A stretch of 64,000 bases of DNA from RPQJ01 sp963744735 (GTDB lineage: Bacteria > Pseudomonadota > Gammaproteobacteria > Steroidobacterales > Steroidobacteraceae): the NCBI GenBank assembly GCA_963744735.1, contig CAVUVH010000007.1, forward strand, positions 1 through 64,000. The letters run 5' to 3'. This document shows, in pieces, positions 57,121 to 64,000 of the stretch (position 1 is the first letter of the stretch; each line of letters starts with the position of its first letter). The notes beneath the pieces were generated by a model. The model did no database searches, had not been told where the DNA came from, and saw nothing but the letters and a program-made list of their open reading frames with translations. The position numbers were made by a program, and so were the translations under genes.

Positions 57121-58746
57121 ATGATCCCGTTCCCTGCGCGGACCGCCGCTGCCACGACAGTGCTGCTGCTGGCCGTCCCGGTGGCGGTGCCGGTGCTGTC
57201 GGCGTTTGCTGCCTGGGCGACTCCGGCTACCGAGGTGTGGTCGCACCAGTTGCAGCACGTGCTGCCGCGCGCCGGCTGGAACACAGCCCTGCTCGTCCTG
57301 CTGGTCGTCGCGGGCGCCGGTGTGCTCGGCACCGCGCTCGCCTGGCTCGTCGCCGCGCATGATTTTCCAGGACGCAGGTTCTTCGGTTGGGCGCTGCTCG
57401 CGCCGCTCGCCCTGCCGGGGTACGTGATGGCGGTCGTTTACGCGGGCGCGCTGGATTTCTCGGGTCCGCTGCAGACCGCTGGCCGCGCGTTGCTCGGCGA
57501 CACGTGGCGCCTGCCCTCGGTGCGCTCGATCGGCGGCGCCGCGCTGGTGCTGACCCTCACGCTGTACCCGTACGTCTACATGCTGGCCCGTGTTGCCTTC
57601 GAATCGACCGGCGCCCGGGCGCTGGAGGCGGCGCAGTCGCTCGGGCTGGACCGGCGCGCGGCGTTCCGGCGGGTCCTGCTGCCGATGGCACGACCCGCGA
57701 TCGCTGCCGGCATCGGGCTCGTTGCCATGGAGACACTGGCCGACTTCGGCGTGGTGGCTGCGTTCAACGTGGACACCTTCACGACGTCGATCTACCGCGC
57801 GTGGTTCGGCATGTTTTCGCTGGCGGCGGCGCTGCAGATGGCCGCGTTGCTCGCGCTGCTGGCGCTCGTAGTGGCCGGCATCGAGCGTCGGCTGCGCGGC
57901 GGGCGTGGCTTCGCATCGCAACAAAGCACGGGCGGGAGGCTGCGACGGGTGCGCCTCCCCGCAGGGCAGGGCCTGTGCGCCGCGGCGGCGGCATCGACGG
58001 TGCTCGCCGTGGCCTTCGTGCTCCCGCTGCTGCAGCTGCTGGCGTGGTCCTGGCAGCATGCTGCCATGGATCTCGATGGGCGCTACCTGGGGTTCGTCCT
58101 GCGCAGCGTTGCGTTGGCTGCGTCGGGCTCAATCGTCGTGGTGATGGCCGCCGTCGCCCTGGGTTATGCGCTGCGCAGCGACCACCGCGCCTGGTTGCAG
58201 TCCCTGGGCCGGTTCGCGTCGGTCGGCTACGCGCTGCCCGGCACGGTGCTGGCCGTTGGCTTGTTCGCACCGATCGCCGCGATGAATGGCTGGATGCAGG
58301 ACTGGCTCGACCTGCGCTGGGGCGATACGGCGCCGCAACTGGCGCTGCAGGGCACGCTGTTCACGATGCTGCTGGCCTACCTCGCGCGGTTTCTCGCCGT
58401 GGGTGTCGGCCCGGTGGAAAGCGGGCTCGCGCGTATCCATCGCAACCTCGACGAGGTTGCGTCGTCGCTCGGCGTCCGCGGTGTTGCGAGGCTCGGCCGT
58501 GTGCACCTGCCGTTGCTGCGCGGCAGCGTGCTCGCAGCCGGCATGCTCGTCTTCGTCGACCTGATCAAGGAGTTGCCGATCACGCTGATGACGCGGCCCT
58601 TCGGCTTCGAGACGCTCGCGGTGCGAGTCTTCGAGATGGCTGCCGAAGGTGAATGGGCACGCGCGGCCTTGCCGTCCGTATTCATCGTTGCGGCCGGGTT
58701 GGTTCCGGTGTGGCTGCTGGCACGGCGCTTCTACCATGTCGCTTGA
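57121..58746 (+). CDS. fbpB: Fe(3+) ABC transporter, permease
   Basis: 541 residues, intact, about twelve transmembrane helices in two fused halves. Each half has the EAA loop that contacts the ATPase: EAAQSLGLDRRAAFRRVLLP in the first and DEVASSLGVRGVARLGRVHL in the second. LPGYVMAVVYAG and LPGTVLAVGLFAP are the family's conserved glycine-proline turns. It forms the channel for iron delivered by FbpA. Its end overlaps the ATPase gene start by 11 bases. Confidence 0.9.
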   Translation: MIPFPARTAAATTVLLLAVPVAVPVLSAFAAWATPATEVWSHQLQHVLPRAGWNTALLVLLVVAGAGVLGTALAWLVAAHDFPGRRFFGWALLAPLALPGYVMAVVYAGALDFSGPLQTAGRALLGDTWRLPSVRSIGGAALVLTLTLYPYVYMLARVAFESTGARALEAAQSLGLDRRAAFRRVLLPMARPAIAAGIGLVAMETLADFGVVAAFNVDTFTTSIYRAWFGMFSLAAALQMAALLALLALVVAGIERRLRGGRGFASQQSTGGRLRRVRLPAGQGLCAAAAASTVLAVAFVLPLLQLLAWSWQHAAMDLDGRYLGFVLRSVALAASGSIVVVMAAVALGYALRSDHRAWLQSLGRFASVGYALPGTVLAVGLFAPIAAMNGWMQDWLDLRWGDTAPQLALQGTLFTMLLAYLARFLAVGVGPVESGLARIHRNLDEVASSLGVRGVARLGRVHLPLLRGSVLAAGMLVFVDLIKELPITLMTRPFGFETLAVRVFEMAAEGEWARAALPSVFIVAAGLVPVWLLARRFYHVA

Positions 58747-59782
58747 ACTGCACGACGTGTCGAAATGCTTCGGGCCGCGGCCGGCCGTCGAACGCCTGTC
58801 GTTTGCGCTCGCCGCGGGCGAGATCGGCTGCCTGCTCGGTCCCAGCGGCTGCGGCAAGACCACGGCGCTGCGCTGCGTCGCCGGGTTCGAGGTACTCGAC
58901 GGGGGACGCATCGTCCTGCAGGGTCGAACCGTCAGCGACGGCAACGTGCACGTGCCGCCGCATGCGCGCGGGCGTCGGGCTGGTGTTCCAGGAGCATGCG
59001 CTGTTTCCGCACCTGACGGCGCTCGGCGAACGTCGAGTTCGGCCTGAACTCATTGGCCAGCCCGGAGCGACGAGCCCGGGCGGTGGAGACCCTGCGACTC
59101 GTGGGCCTCGACGACTGCGCCGAGGCGTACCCAGCCGAACTCTCGGGCGGCCAGCAGCAACGCGTGGCCATTGCGCGCGCGCTCGCCCCGCGTCCCGCCG
59201 TCCTGCTGCTCGACGAGCCCTTCGCGAGCCTCGACATCACGCTGCGCGAACGGCTCGCCGGCGACCTGAGGACGCTGCTCAAGTCCCTGGGGATGACCGC
59301 GCTCGTCGTCACGCACGACCAGCAGGAGGCCTTTGCGCTGGCCGACCGGATCGGCCTGATGCGCGCAGGCCGGCTGGAGCAGTGGGCCACCCCCTACGAA
59401 ATGTACCACCGGCCCGTGTCGCGCTTCGTCGCCGGCTTCGTGGGCCGGGCTTCGTTCCTGCCCGCCGCTCGTGTCGGGGAAGGGGTCCTGCAGACGGAAC
59501 TCGGGCCGCTCATCGCGGAGGGCTCGGACCCGGCTTGCCGGGAAGCGGCATTGCGAAGTGCTGCTGCGTCCCGACGACGTCGTGCATGACGACGACGCAC
59601 CACGGCGCGGACGCATCGTCGACCGCGTGTTTCACGGGGCCAACTTTCTGTACACGCTCGAGCTTGCCAGCGGCCGGCGCGTGCTGGCGCTCGTGCCAAG
59701 CCACCACGATCACCGAATCGGCGAGTCGATCGGCGTCCGCCTCGACACGGAACACGTCGTCACATTTGCAGTCGGCGATTGA
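58736..59782 (+). CDS. fbpC: Fe(3+) ABC transporter, ATP-binding protein, frameshifted
   Basis: About 348 residues. MSLELHDVSKCFGPRPAVER, Walker A LLGPSGCGKTTALRC, then after two single-base insertions (near 58972 and 59027) LVFQEHALFPHLTALG (Q-loop), AELSGGQQQRVAIARALAPR (signature), VLLLDEPFASLDITLRERLA (Walker B) and ALVVTHDQQEAFALADR (H-loop). A third slip near 59550 leads into LLRPDDVVHDDDAPRRGRIV and RVLALVPSHHDHRIGES, the TOBE domain. It powers FbpB. The errors are isolated in an otherwise clean operon. Confidence 0.9.
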
Positions 59783-59800
59783 CTATCATTGTCCCCGGGG

Positions 59801-60211
59801 ATGCGAATGAAAGCACATACCACGCTGTTGATCGTTCTCGCGGGGCTGCAGTTCCAGGCGGCACTGGCGGCGGATGCGCCCGACGCTCAACCCGAAGTGC
59901 CCGCTGCGTTCGAACCCTGCCTGTCCTGCCATGCATACCAGCCGGACAGCGAGCCAATGGAAGGGCCGTCGTTGTGGGGCGTGGTTGGCCGCAGGATCGC
60001 GAGCGCCGAAGGGTACGACTACTCGGCCGCGCTGAAGGCTATCGACGGCACCTGGGACCGTGCGACGCTCGACCGCTTCCTCGCGAACACGAAAGCCTTC
60101 GCACCCGGATCGGGCATGACGTTTGGCGGTGTGCGGAATCCGGCGGATCGTGCGATCGTGCTCGATTTTCTGGAGCGACTCGGACCGGACACCCTCCAAG
60201 CCCGACCTTGA
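59801..60211 (+). CDS. Class I cytochrome c
   Basis: 136 residues from ATG 59801 (or 59807). Signal peptide MRMKAHTTLLIVLAGLQFQA ending ALA. Heme site AFEPCLSCHAYQPDSE (CxxCH), then GPSLWGVVGRRIASAEGYDY, DGTWDRATLDRFLANTKAFA and PGSGMTFGGV, whose methionine is the sixth heme ligand. This is the cytochrome c550/c2 pattern: a periplasmic one-electron carrier. It follows fbpC closely but need not be co-transcribed. Confidence 0.9.
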   Translation: MRMKAHTTLLIVLAGLQFQAALAADAPDAQPEVPAAFEPCLSCHAYQPDSEPMEGPSLWGVVGRRIASAEGYDYSAALKAIDGTWDRATLDRFLANTKAFAPGSGMTFGGVRNPADRAIVLDFLERLGPDTLQARP

Positions 60212-60255
60212 TGCCGGTGGAGCAGCTTCGTGCCGGCTTCTGACAGATTTCACTC

Positions 60256-61326
60256 ATGGAATTGCGCGACCTTGGATTCGACCGCTGGTTTGCGGAGCAG
60301 GCCCAGGAACACTGCGCCGCGGATCTGACCGTCGCCCGGGTAACCGCCGTCGACAGGGCCCGCTACCTGATACGCGACCAGCATGACGAGCTTTCCGCCG
60401 AGTTGACGGGCCGATTCCAGTTCGTTGCAGAGTCGTCCGTCGATCTGCCATGCGTGGGCGATTGGGTTTGCGCGCGCCGCCTGGACGGAGGGGCACGCGC
60501 CAGCATTCATGGCGTGCTGCCGCGCAAGTCGTTCCTGAGACGGAAGGCTCCCGGCAAAGACATCGACTTCCAGATGATCGCGGCGAACATCGACGTGGCG
60601 TTCGTCATCCAGGCCTGCCACTTCGACTTCAACGTGCGCCGGCTCGAGCGATACCTGGTCATGGTTCGGGAAGGGCACATCGAGCCCATGCTGCTGCTGA
60701 CGAAGACTGACCTGGTCAGCGCCGGGGAGCTGGAATTACTGATCGGTGAGATCCGGCGCGCGGGAATCGACGCGAGAGTGATCACCGTCAGCAACCTGAC
60801 GGGCGCAGGGCTGGATCGGGTTCGCGAGCTTCTGATTCCCGGCAAGACGTACTGCCTGCTCGGTTCGTCGGGAGTCGGCAAGACGACCCTCATCAATCGT
60901 TTGTCTGTTGACCCCGCACTGGAGACGGGAGACGTCAGCCATACGGGGGAGGGACGTCATACGACCACGCGTCGTCAACTGATCATGCTCGAGAGCGGGG
61001 CCCTTCTGATCGACATGCCCGGAATGCGGGAGTTGGGCATGCTGGGGGTCAGCGAAGGCCTCGACGATGCCTTCGCCGATGTCGGGCAGCTTGCTGCGAA
61101 CTGTCGGTTCACGGATTGCACTCACTCGAGCGAGCCGGGTTGCGCCGTGCGGGCGGCCATAGAGCGAAACGAATTGAGCGACGAGCGCCTTCAGGATTAC
61201 CTGCGGCTCAGGAAAGAGTCTGCATTCCACGACCTTTCGTACGTCGAGCGGCGGAAGAAAGACCGGGATTTCGGTCGATTCGTGCAATCCGCAATGAGGC
61301 AAAAGGCCAGGCAACGCGACGAGTAG
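60256..61326 (+). CDS. rsgA: Ribosome small subunit-dependent GTPase A
   Basis: 356 residues, intact. An OB-fold N-terminus (VGDWVCARRLDGGARASIHG, VLPRKSFLRRKAPGK) precedes the circularly permuted GTPase: LLLTKTDLVS (G4) comes before CLLGSSGVGKTTLINRL (G1), then GEGRHTTTRRQLIML (G2) and ALLIDMPGMRELGM (G3). The C-terminal zinc knuckle is ANCRFTDCTHSSEPGCAVRA. RsgA helps the late maturation of the 30S ribosomal subunit and acts in the cytoplasm. Confidence 0.95.
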   Translation: MELRDLGFDRWFAEQAQEHCAADLTVARVTAVDRARYLIRDQHDELSAELTGRFQFVAESSVDLPCVGDWVCARRLDGGARASIHGVLPRKSFLRRKAPGKDIDFQMIAANIDVAFVIQACHFDFNVRRLERYLVMVREGHIEPMLLLTKTDLVSAGELELLIGEIRRAGIDARVITVSNLTGAGLDRVRELLIPGKTYCLLGSSGVGKTTLINRLSVDPALETGDVSHTGEGRHTTTRRQLIMLESGALLIDMPGMRELGMLGVSEGLDDAFADVGQLAANCRFTDCTHSSEPGCAVRAAIERNELSDERLQDYLRLRKESAFHDLSYVERRKKDRDFGRFVQSAMRQKARQRDE

Positions 61327-61402
61327 GCTCACGACCAGCCCGTGTCCCGGCGCGCGGCAACCAGTCGACTGGCCCCAGGGTTTCACGACACCTCGCATGC
61401 GG

Positions 61403-61609
61403 TCAGCCAGTTCGAAGCAGCGACTGTTCGAGCGCGTGCAGCTCTGCATCGTGCTCGAGCAGCAGCTCGACAAACACGCGCGCCGGTTGCGAAAGCGTGC
61501 GGCCACGCAGCCACGCCACGCCAAAGGTCGCGCGTCGCTCGAAGTCGAAGTACGGAGGCAACACTGCGAGCGCACCTGAGCGCAACTCGTCTGCCACCAT
61601 GAAGAGGCG
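61403..61609 (-). pseudogene. LysR-type regulator, C-terminal remnant
   Basis: On the minus strand, LFMVADELRSGALAVLPPYF and DFERRATFGVAWLRGRTLSQ, then PARVFVELLLEH, is the end of a LysR effector-binding domain (ADELRSGxL...LSQPARxFVELL). Upstream of LFMVADE, that is right of about 61605, the frame has no LysR character. The N-terminal 220 or so residues are missing, replaced by the TlpA gene on the other strand. Confidence 0.65.
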
Positions 61610-61670
61610 TTGATCCTGCGCGTCGATCGCCGCCTGCGCCTGTGCGGTCACGCTGCTGGCGACTCCTGCC

Positions 61671-62159
61671 ATGGCCTCGGCGCAGGCGCGAACGCCGGTC
61701 GTCGCCGTAGGCAATGTGCTGCCCGACGTGGTCATGACCGGCCTCAACGGGCCGCACAAGCCGCTGTCCAGCTACCGCGGGCGGCCGCTCATCATCAACG
61801 TGTGGGCCAGCTGGTGCAGTCCCTGTCGCAAGGAAGCAGCTTCGCTCGAGCGCCTGGCGCGGAGCAAAGCCGGCAGTCGGTACACCGTGATCGGGGTTTC
61901 GACCGACGACGACCGGAACGCGGCGCTGCAGTGGCTGAAGCACTCGAACGCCACGATCAGCCATTACATCGACCTGGGACCGCACTGGACGCTGGAGCAC
62001 ATGCTCGGCGCCTCGAGCATCCCCGTCACGGTACTCGTCGACGCAGGGGGTCGCGTGGTTGCAAGGTATCGCGGCGCGCGTGACTGGGGCAGCCCCGAAT
62101 CGATCAAGCTGATCGAGCGCGCGTTTGCGGACGCCGGTCGCGCTGCGCCGGCGCGCTGA
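61671..62159 (+). CDS. TlpA-like thiol:disulfide oxidoreductase, start lost
   Basis: 162 residues from ATG 61671. VLPDVVMTGLNGPHKPLSSY, then IINVWASWCSPCRKEAASLE (CxxC active site), YTVIGVSTDDDRNAALQWLK and MLGASSIPVTVLVDAGGRVV (cis-Pro) are the TlpA/ResA family. Upstream in the same frame (61614-61670) stands SCASIAACACAVTLLATPAM with ASAQA, a signal peptide core, but the only ATG before it (61599) is cut by TGA at 61611. So the true start seems to be lost at the junction with the LysR remnant. Expressed from 61671 it would lack export. Confidence 0.75.
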   Translation: MASAQARTPVVAVGNVLPDVVMTGLNGPHKPLSSYRGRPLIINVWASWCSPCRKEAASLERLARSKAGSRYTVIGVSTDDDRNAALQWLKHSNATISHYIDLGPHWTLEHMLGASSIPVTVLVDAGGRVVARYRGARDWGSPESIKLIERAFADAGRAAPAR

Positions 62160-62249
62160 CCGCCGCCGCCGCGCCGTTACCCGCTCCGGGGACGCCGGGC
62201 GTACACTCGGAGCGCGGACGATCCGTCCCGCGCTCCAGGAGACGTCGTC

Positions 62250-62879
62250 GTGCATGCGCTGACCGCCGCGGCCTTCGCGGCCATCGTCGCCCTGCTCGCG
62301 ACTCCCACCGCAATGGCCATCGAAGAACCGAAATTCGAAGTGCTCGAGAAGGACGGCGCCTTCGAGCTGCGCGAGTACCTGCCGTACATCGTCGCCGAAA
62401 CCCGTGTCGAAGCAGGCTTCGAGGACGCGGGCAGCGTCGCTTTCCAGCGCCTGTTCCGCTACATCAGTGGCAACAACGTCGCGCAGCAGAAGATCGCCAT
62501 GACCGCGCCTGTCACCCAGTCCCGCGGTGAAAAGATCAGCATGACGGCGCCGGTGTCGCAGGTCGCCGACGGCAACGCCTACGTGGTCGCATTCACTCTG
62601 CCGTCGGGCTACACGCTCGCCACCGCACCGAAGCCGCTGGACTCCACCGTCCGGATTCGGGCGGTACCGGCGCAGCGCGTCGCCTGCTGGCGCTACTCGG
62701 GTCGATGGACGGCAGGCAACTTCAGTGAACACGAAGCGCTGCTTCGCGAGCGCATCAAGGCGCGTGGACTCGTTGCCGGCGGCGACGCGGTGCTGGCCCG
62801 CTACAACCCGCCGTTCACGCCGTGGTTCATGCGTCGCAACGAGGTCCTGATCCCCGTGGCGCCGCAACCGAAGCGCTGA
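62250..62879 (+). CDS. SOUL-family heme-binding protein
   Basis: 209 residues from GTG 62250 with CAGGAGA upstream. Signal peptide HALTAAAFAAIVALLATPTA ending MA. EEPKFEVLEKDGAFELREYL, PYIVAETRVEAGFEDAGSVA, FQRLFRYISGNNVAQQKIAM and TAPVTQ, then SMTAPV, form the SOUL/HEBP pattern; the end NPPFTPWFMRRNEVLIPV is also family-typical. Such proteins bind heme or related ligands. The exported bacterial form has no settled role. Confidence 0.9.
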   Translation: MHALTAAAFAAIVALLATPTAMAIEEPKFEVLEKDGAFELREYLPYIVAETRVEAGFEDAGSVAFQRLFRYISGNNVAQQKIAMTAPVTQSRGEKISMTAPVSQVADGNAYVVAFTLPSGYTLATAPKPLDSTVRIRAVPAQRVACWRYSGRWTAGNFSEHEALLRERIKARGLVAGGDAVLARYNPPFTPWFMRRNEVLIPVAPQPKR

Positions 62880-62931
62880 ACGCGCAACAGCGAGCGCGGT
62901 CACGGGCCCCGGCACGCACTGAAGCGTCAGT

Positions 62932-63553
62932 TCAGCCGATGCCGGCCGCCGACAGGCTGGTCGACTTGAGCGCGGCTGCCGAGCCCGTGCCCATCCGTTT
63001 CACGAGCACCAGCGCCTCGCGCATCGGCATGTCGAGCGGCCGCACCCGGCTTGCCTCGACGAACAGCAGGTTGCCCGACATGGGCGTTGGCGACTGCGGC
63101 ACGAACACCGCGACCCAGCCGTCATGGAGATCTTCCATGCGGTAGGCGAGCTGCCAGACGTCGTCGATGAACACCAGCACGGGCTGCAGGTTCTCGCCGC
63201 CTTCGACGTTGGCGAAGCCGTCGGCCATCGCCTTGACCATCCGGTACTGGGGCAGGGCGCCGAGGATTGAATCCTCGAACCAGCGCGTCATCCGGCGACC
63301 AGGGCGTCGTGCGCGCCACCAGGCCTGCAAGGAATGCCAGGAGCAGCAGCACGGCCACCGATACCAGGGACGCGACCGCGATGCCACCGACGTAGTCGAA
63401 CGGCAGCAGCTTCGCGATCGGTACGGCGGCCTTGCCGGCGAACTGCAGGGCGTGCTTGAGCACCAGCACCAGCAGGACGAGCGGTACCAGGAACGTGAGC
63501 CCGCCCACGACGGTCGACTTCAGGAACGATCTGAATGCATTCATGGCGGTCAT
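62932..63553 (-). CDS. DUF502 membrane protein
   Basis: About 207 residues from ATG 63553, with AGGAGCA upstream. MTAMNAFRSFLKSTVVGGLT, then FLVPLVLLVLVLKHALQF and VASLVSVAVLLLLAFLAGLV are two helices; after an indel near 63295 follow WFEDSILGALPQYRMVKAMA, VLVFIDDVWQLAYRMEDLHD and VFVPQSPTPMSGNLLFVEAS. This is the DUF502 family of conserved inner-membrane proteins, function unknown. One single-base slip in otherwise clean sequence. Confidence 0.85.
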
Positions 63554-63597
63554 TGCTCCTTGCTCGGCCAGGTGGACACTGAACCACGAGTACCTGG

Positions 63598-64000
63598 CTA
63601 CTGGCTGGGGCTGCTCGCCGTCTCGATCGGCCTGACATTCCGCCGCGCCGCTTCGCTCTGGCCTTCGGCGATGGGCGCCGCCGATTGCTCCCAGCGCAGG
63701 CTGCGCACCTGTTCCGGCCGGACCGGCTCCGGTGCCAGGATCAGGACCAGCCGCATGCCGTCGCTGTAGTACGCGTCCCCGGTCAGGTTGACGCGCGGCT
63801 CGCCGGGCGTGCCGGCACCGCTGCCCTTCACGAAGCCGAAGCGGTCGACGAAGCCCTCGGCGATCAGGCTGTGCAGCAGGTACTCGCGTGTCGTGTCCAC
63901 CTGCGGGTCGATGATGTGAGTCGTCAGGGTGGGTGACTTGGGCGTGACCTTGACGCCGATGTCGCGACTGACCTGGCCCAGCCACACCGACTTTCCTTCG
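63598..64000 (-). CDS. LssY C-terminal domain protein, partial
   Basis: The last 134 residues of a protein that continues past the window end. VWLGQVSRDIGVKVTPKSPT, LTTHIIDPQVDTTREYLLHS and YYSDGMRLVLIL match the LssY C-terminal domain (a conserved HxIDP motif), usually attached to a PAP2/DedA-like membrane part. It ends ETASSPSQ at 63598. It lies upstream of the DUF502 gene and could share its transcript. Confidence 0.65.
   Translation of the reverse strand, partial: EGKSVWLGQVSRDIGVKVTPKSPTLTTHIIDPQVDTTREYLLHSLIAEGFVDRFGFVKGSGAGTPGEPRVNLTGDAYYSDGMRLVLILAPEPVRPEQVRSLRWEQSAAPIAEGQSEAARRNVRPIETASSPSQ

Overview
The window looks like a metagenomic contig assembled from two unrelated high-GC bacteria. 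From position 1 to about 37.8 kb the gene content is actinobacterial: a SigF partner-switching module, a DUF222/HNH (13E12-type) nuclease with a LexA-type box, tandem CeoB/CeoC-like TrkA proteins, a DHA2 transporter, an ACT-domain malic enzyme and two PIN-type toxin-antitoxin pairs. An acidimicrobial or similar actinomycete is my inference. From about 38.1 kb to the end the content is proteobacterial, probably a gammaproteobacterium near Xanthomonadales or Steroidobacterales: a Crp/Fnr regulator, a YHS-CopA copper ATPase, an ArsR/permease operon, an Fbp iron transporter, cytochrome c, RsgA, SOUL, DUF502 and LssY-type proteins. The switch falls on a short pentanucleotide repeat and a sulfatase gene cut in half.

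Layout of the actinobacterial part. 0-8.3 kb is a general-stress region: small stress proteins (BON-like, CsbD) behind a SigF-type promoter, then STAS antagonist, RsbW-like kinase, SigF, a second HATPase and a methyltransferase, with a large membrane PAS/GAF/PP2C phosphatase on the opposite strand. 8.3-12.5 kb has a methyltransferase, an HxlR regulator, a divergent multidrug transporter and a Rieske oxygenase. 12.6-17.6 kb has the HNH nuclease, an AbrB/PIN pair, an acyl-CoA dehydrogenase and a cation diffusion facilitator. 17.7-22 kb holds the item I find most interesting: a P-type ATPase with the signatures of the Na,K-ATPase (P2C) group in a tight operon with two TrkA/RCK proteins. 22-30.6 kb is metabolic (flavin monooxygenase, patatin, malic enzyme, glycogen debranching enzyme with a GT4 glycosyltransferase). 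30.6-37.8 kb has coupled HDOD and PAS-GGDEF-EAL genes, M48 and M20 peptidases, and a DUF433/PIN-like toxin-antitoxin pair.

Layout of the proteobacterial part. 38-41.2 kb: truncated sulfatase, an alkylsulfatase-like MBL enzyme and a divergent Crp/Fnr regulator. 41.4-49.4 kb: a mosaic island in which three direct 56-bp repeats, each made of the 3' end of a tRNA-Gly gene plus conserved flank, bound a copper cassette (CopA and partners) and an ArsR-thioredoxin-permease cassette. 49.6-56 kb: aspartoacylase-like enzyme, tandem universal stress protein, and a coupled Ca-type ATPase and phospholipase D/cardiolipin synthase. 56-64 kb: Fur-type promoter with fbpABC-like iron uptake, cytochrome c, RsgA, a LysR/TlpA gene-junction scar, SOUL, DUF502 and a partial LssY-domain protein.

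Many genes in the first 40 kb are interrupted by single-base insertions or deletions that leave recognisable protein in the next frame. They are especially dense at about 15.4-16.6, 17.8-20.4 and 25.0-28.3 kb. I treat these as probable consensus errors, not decay, and give the full span of each gene. After about 40.5 kb nearly all genes are open, apart from fbpC, the DUF502 gene and the two gene remnants.
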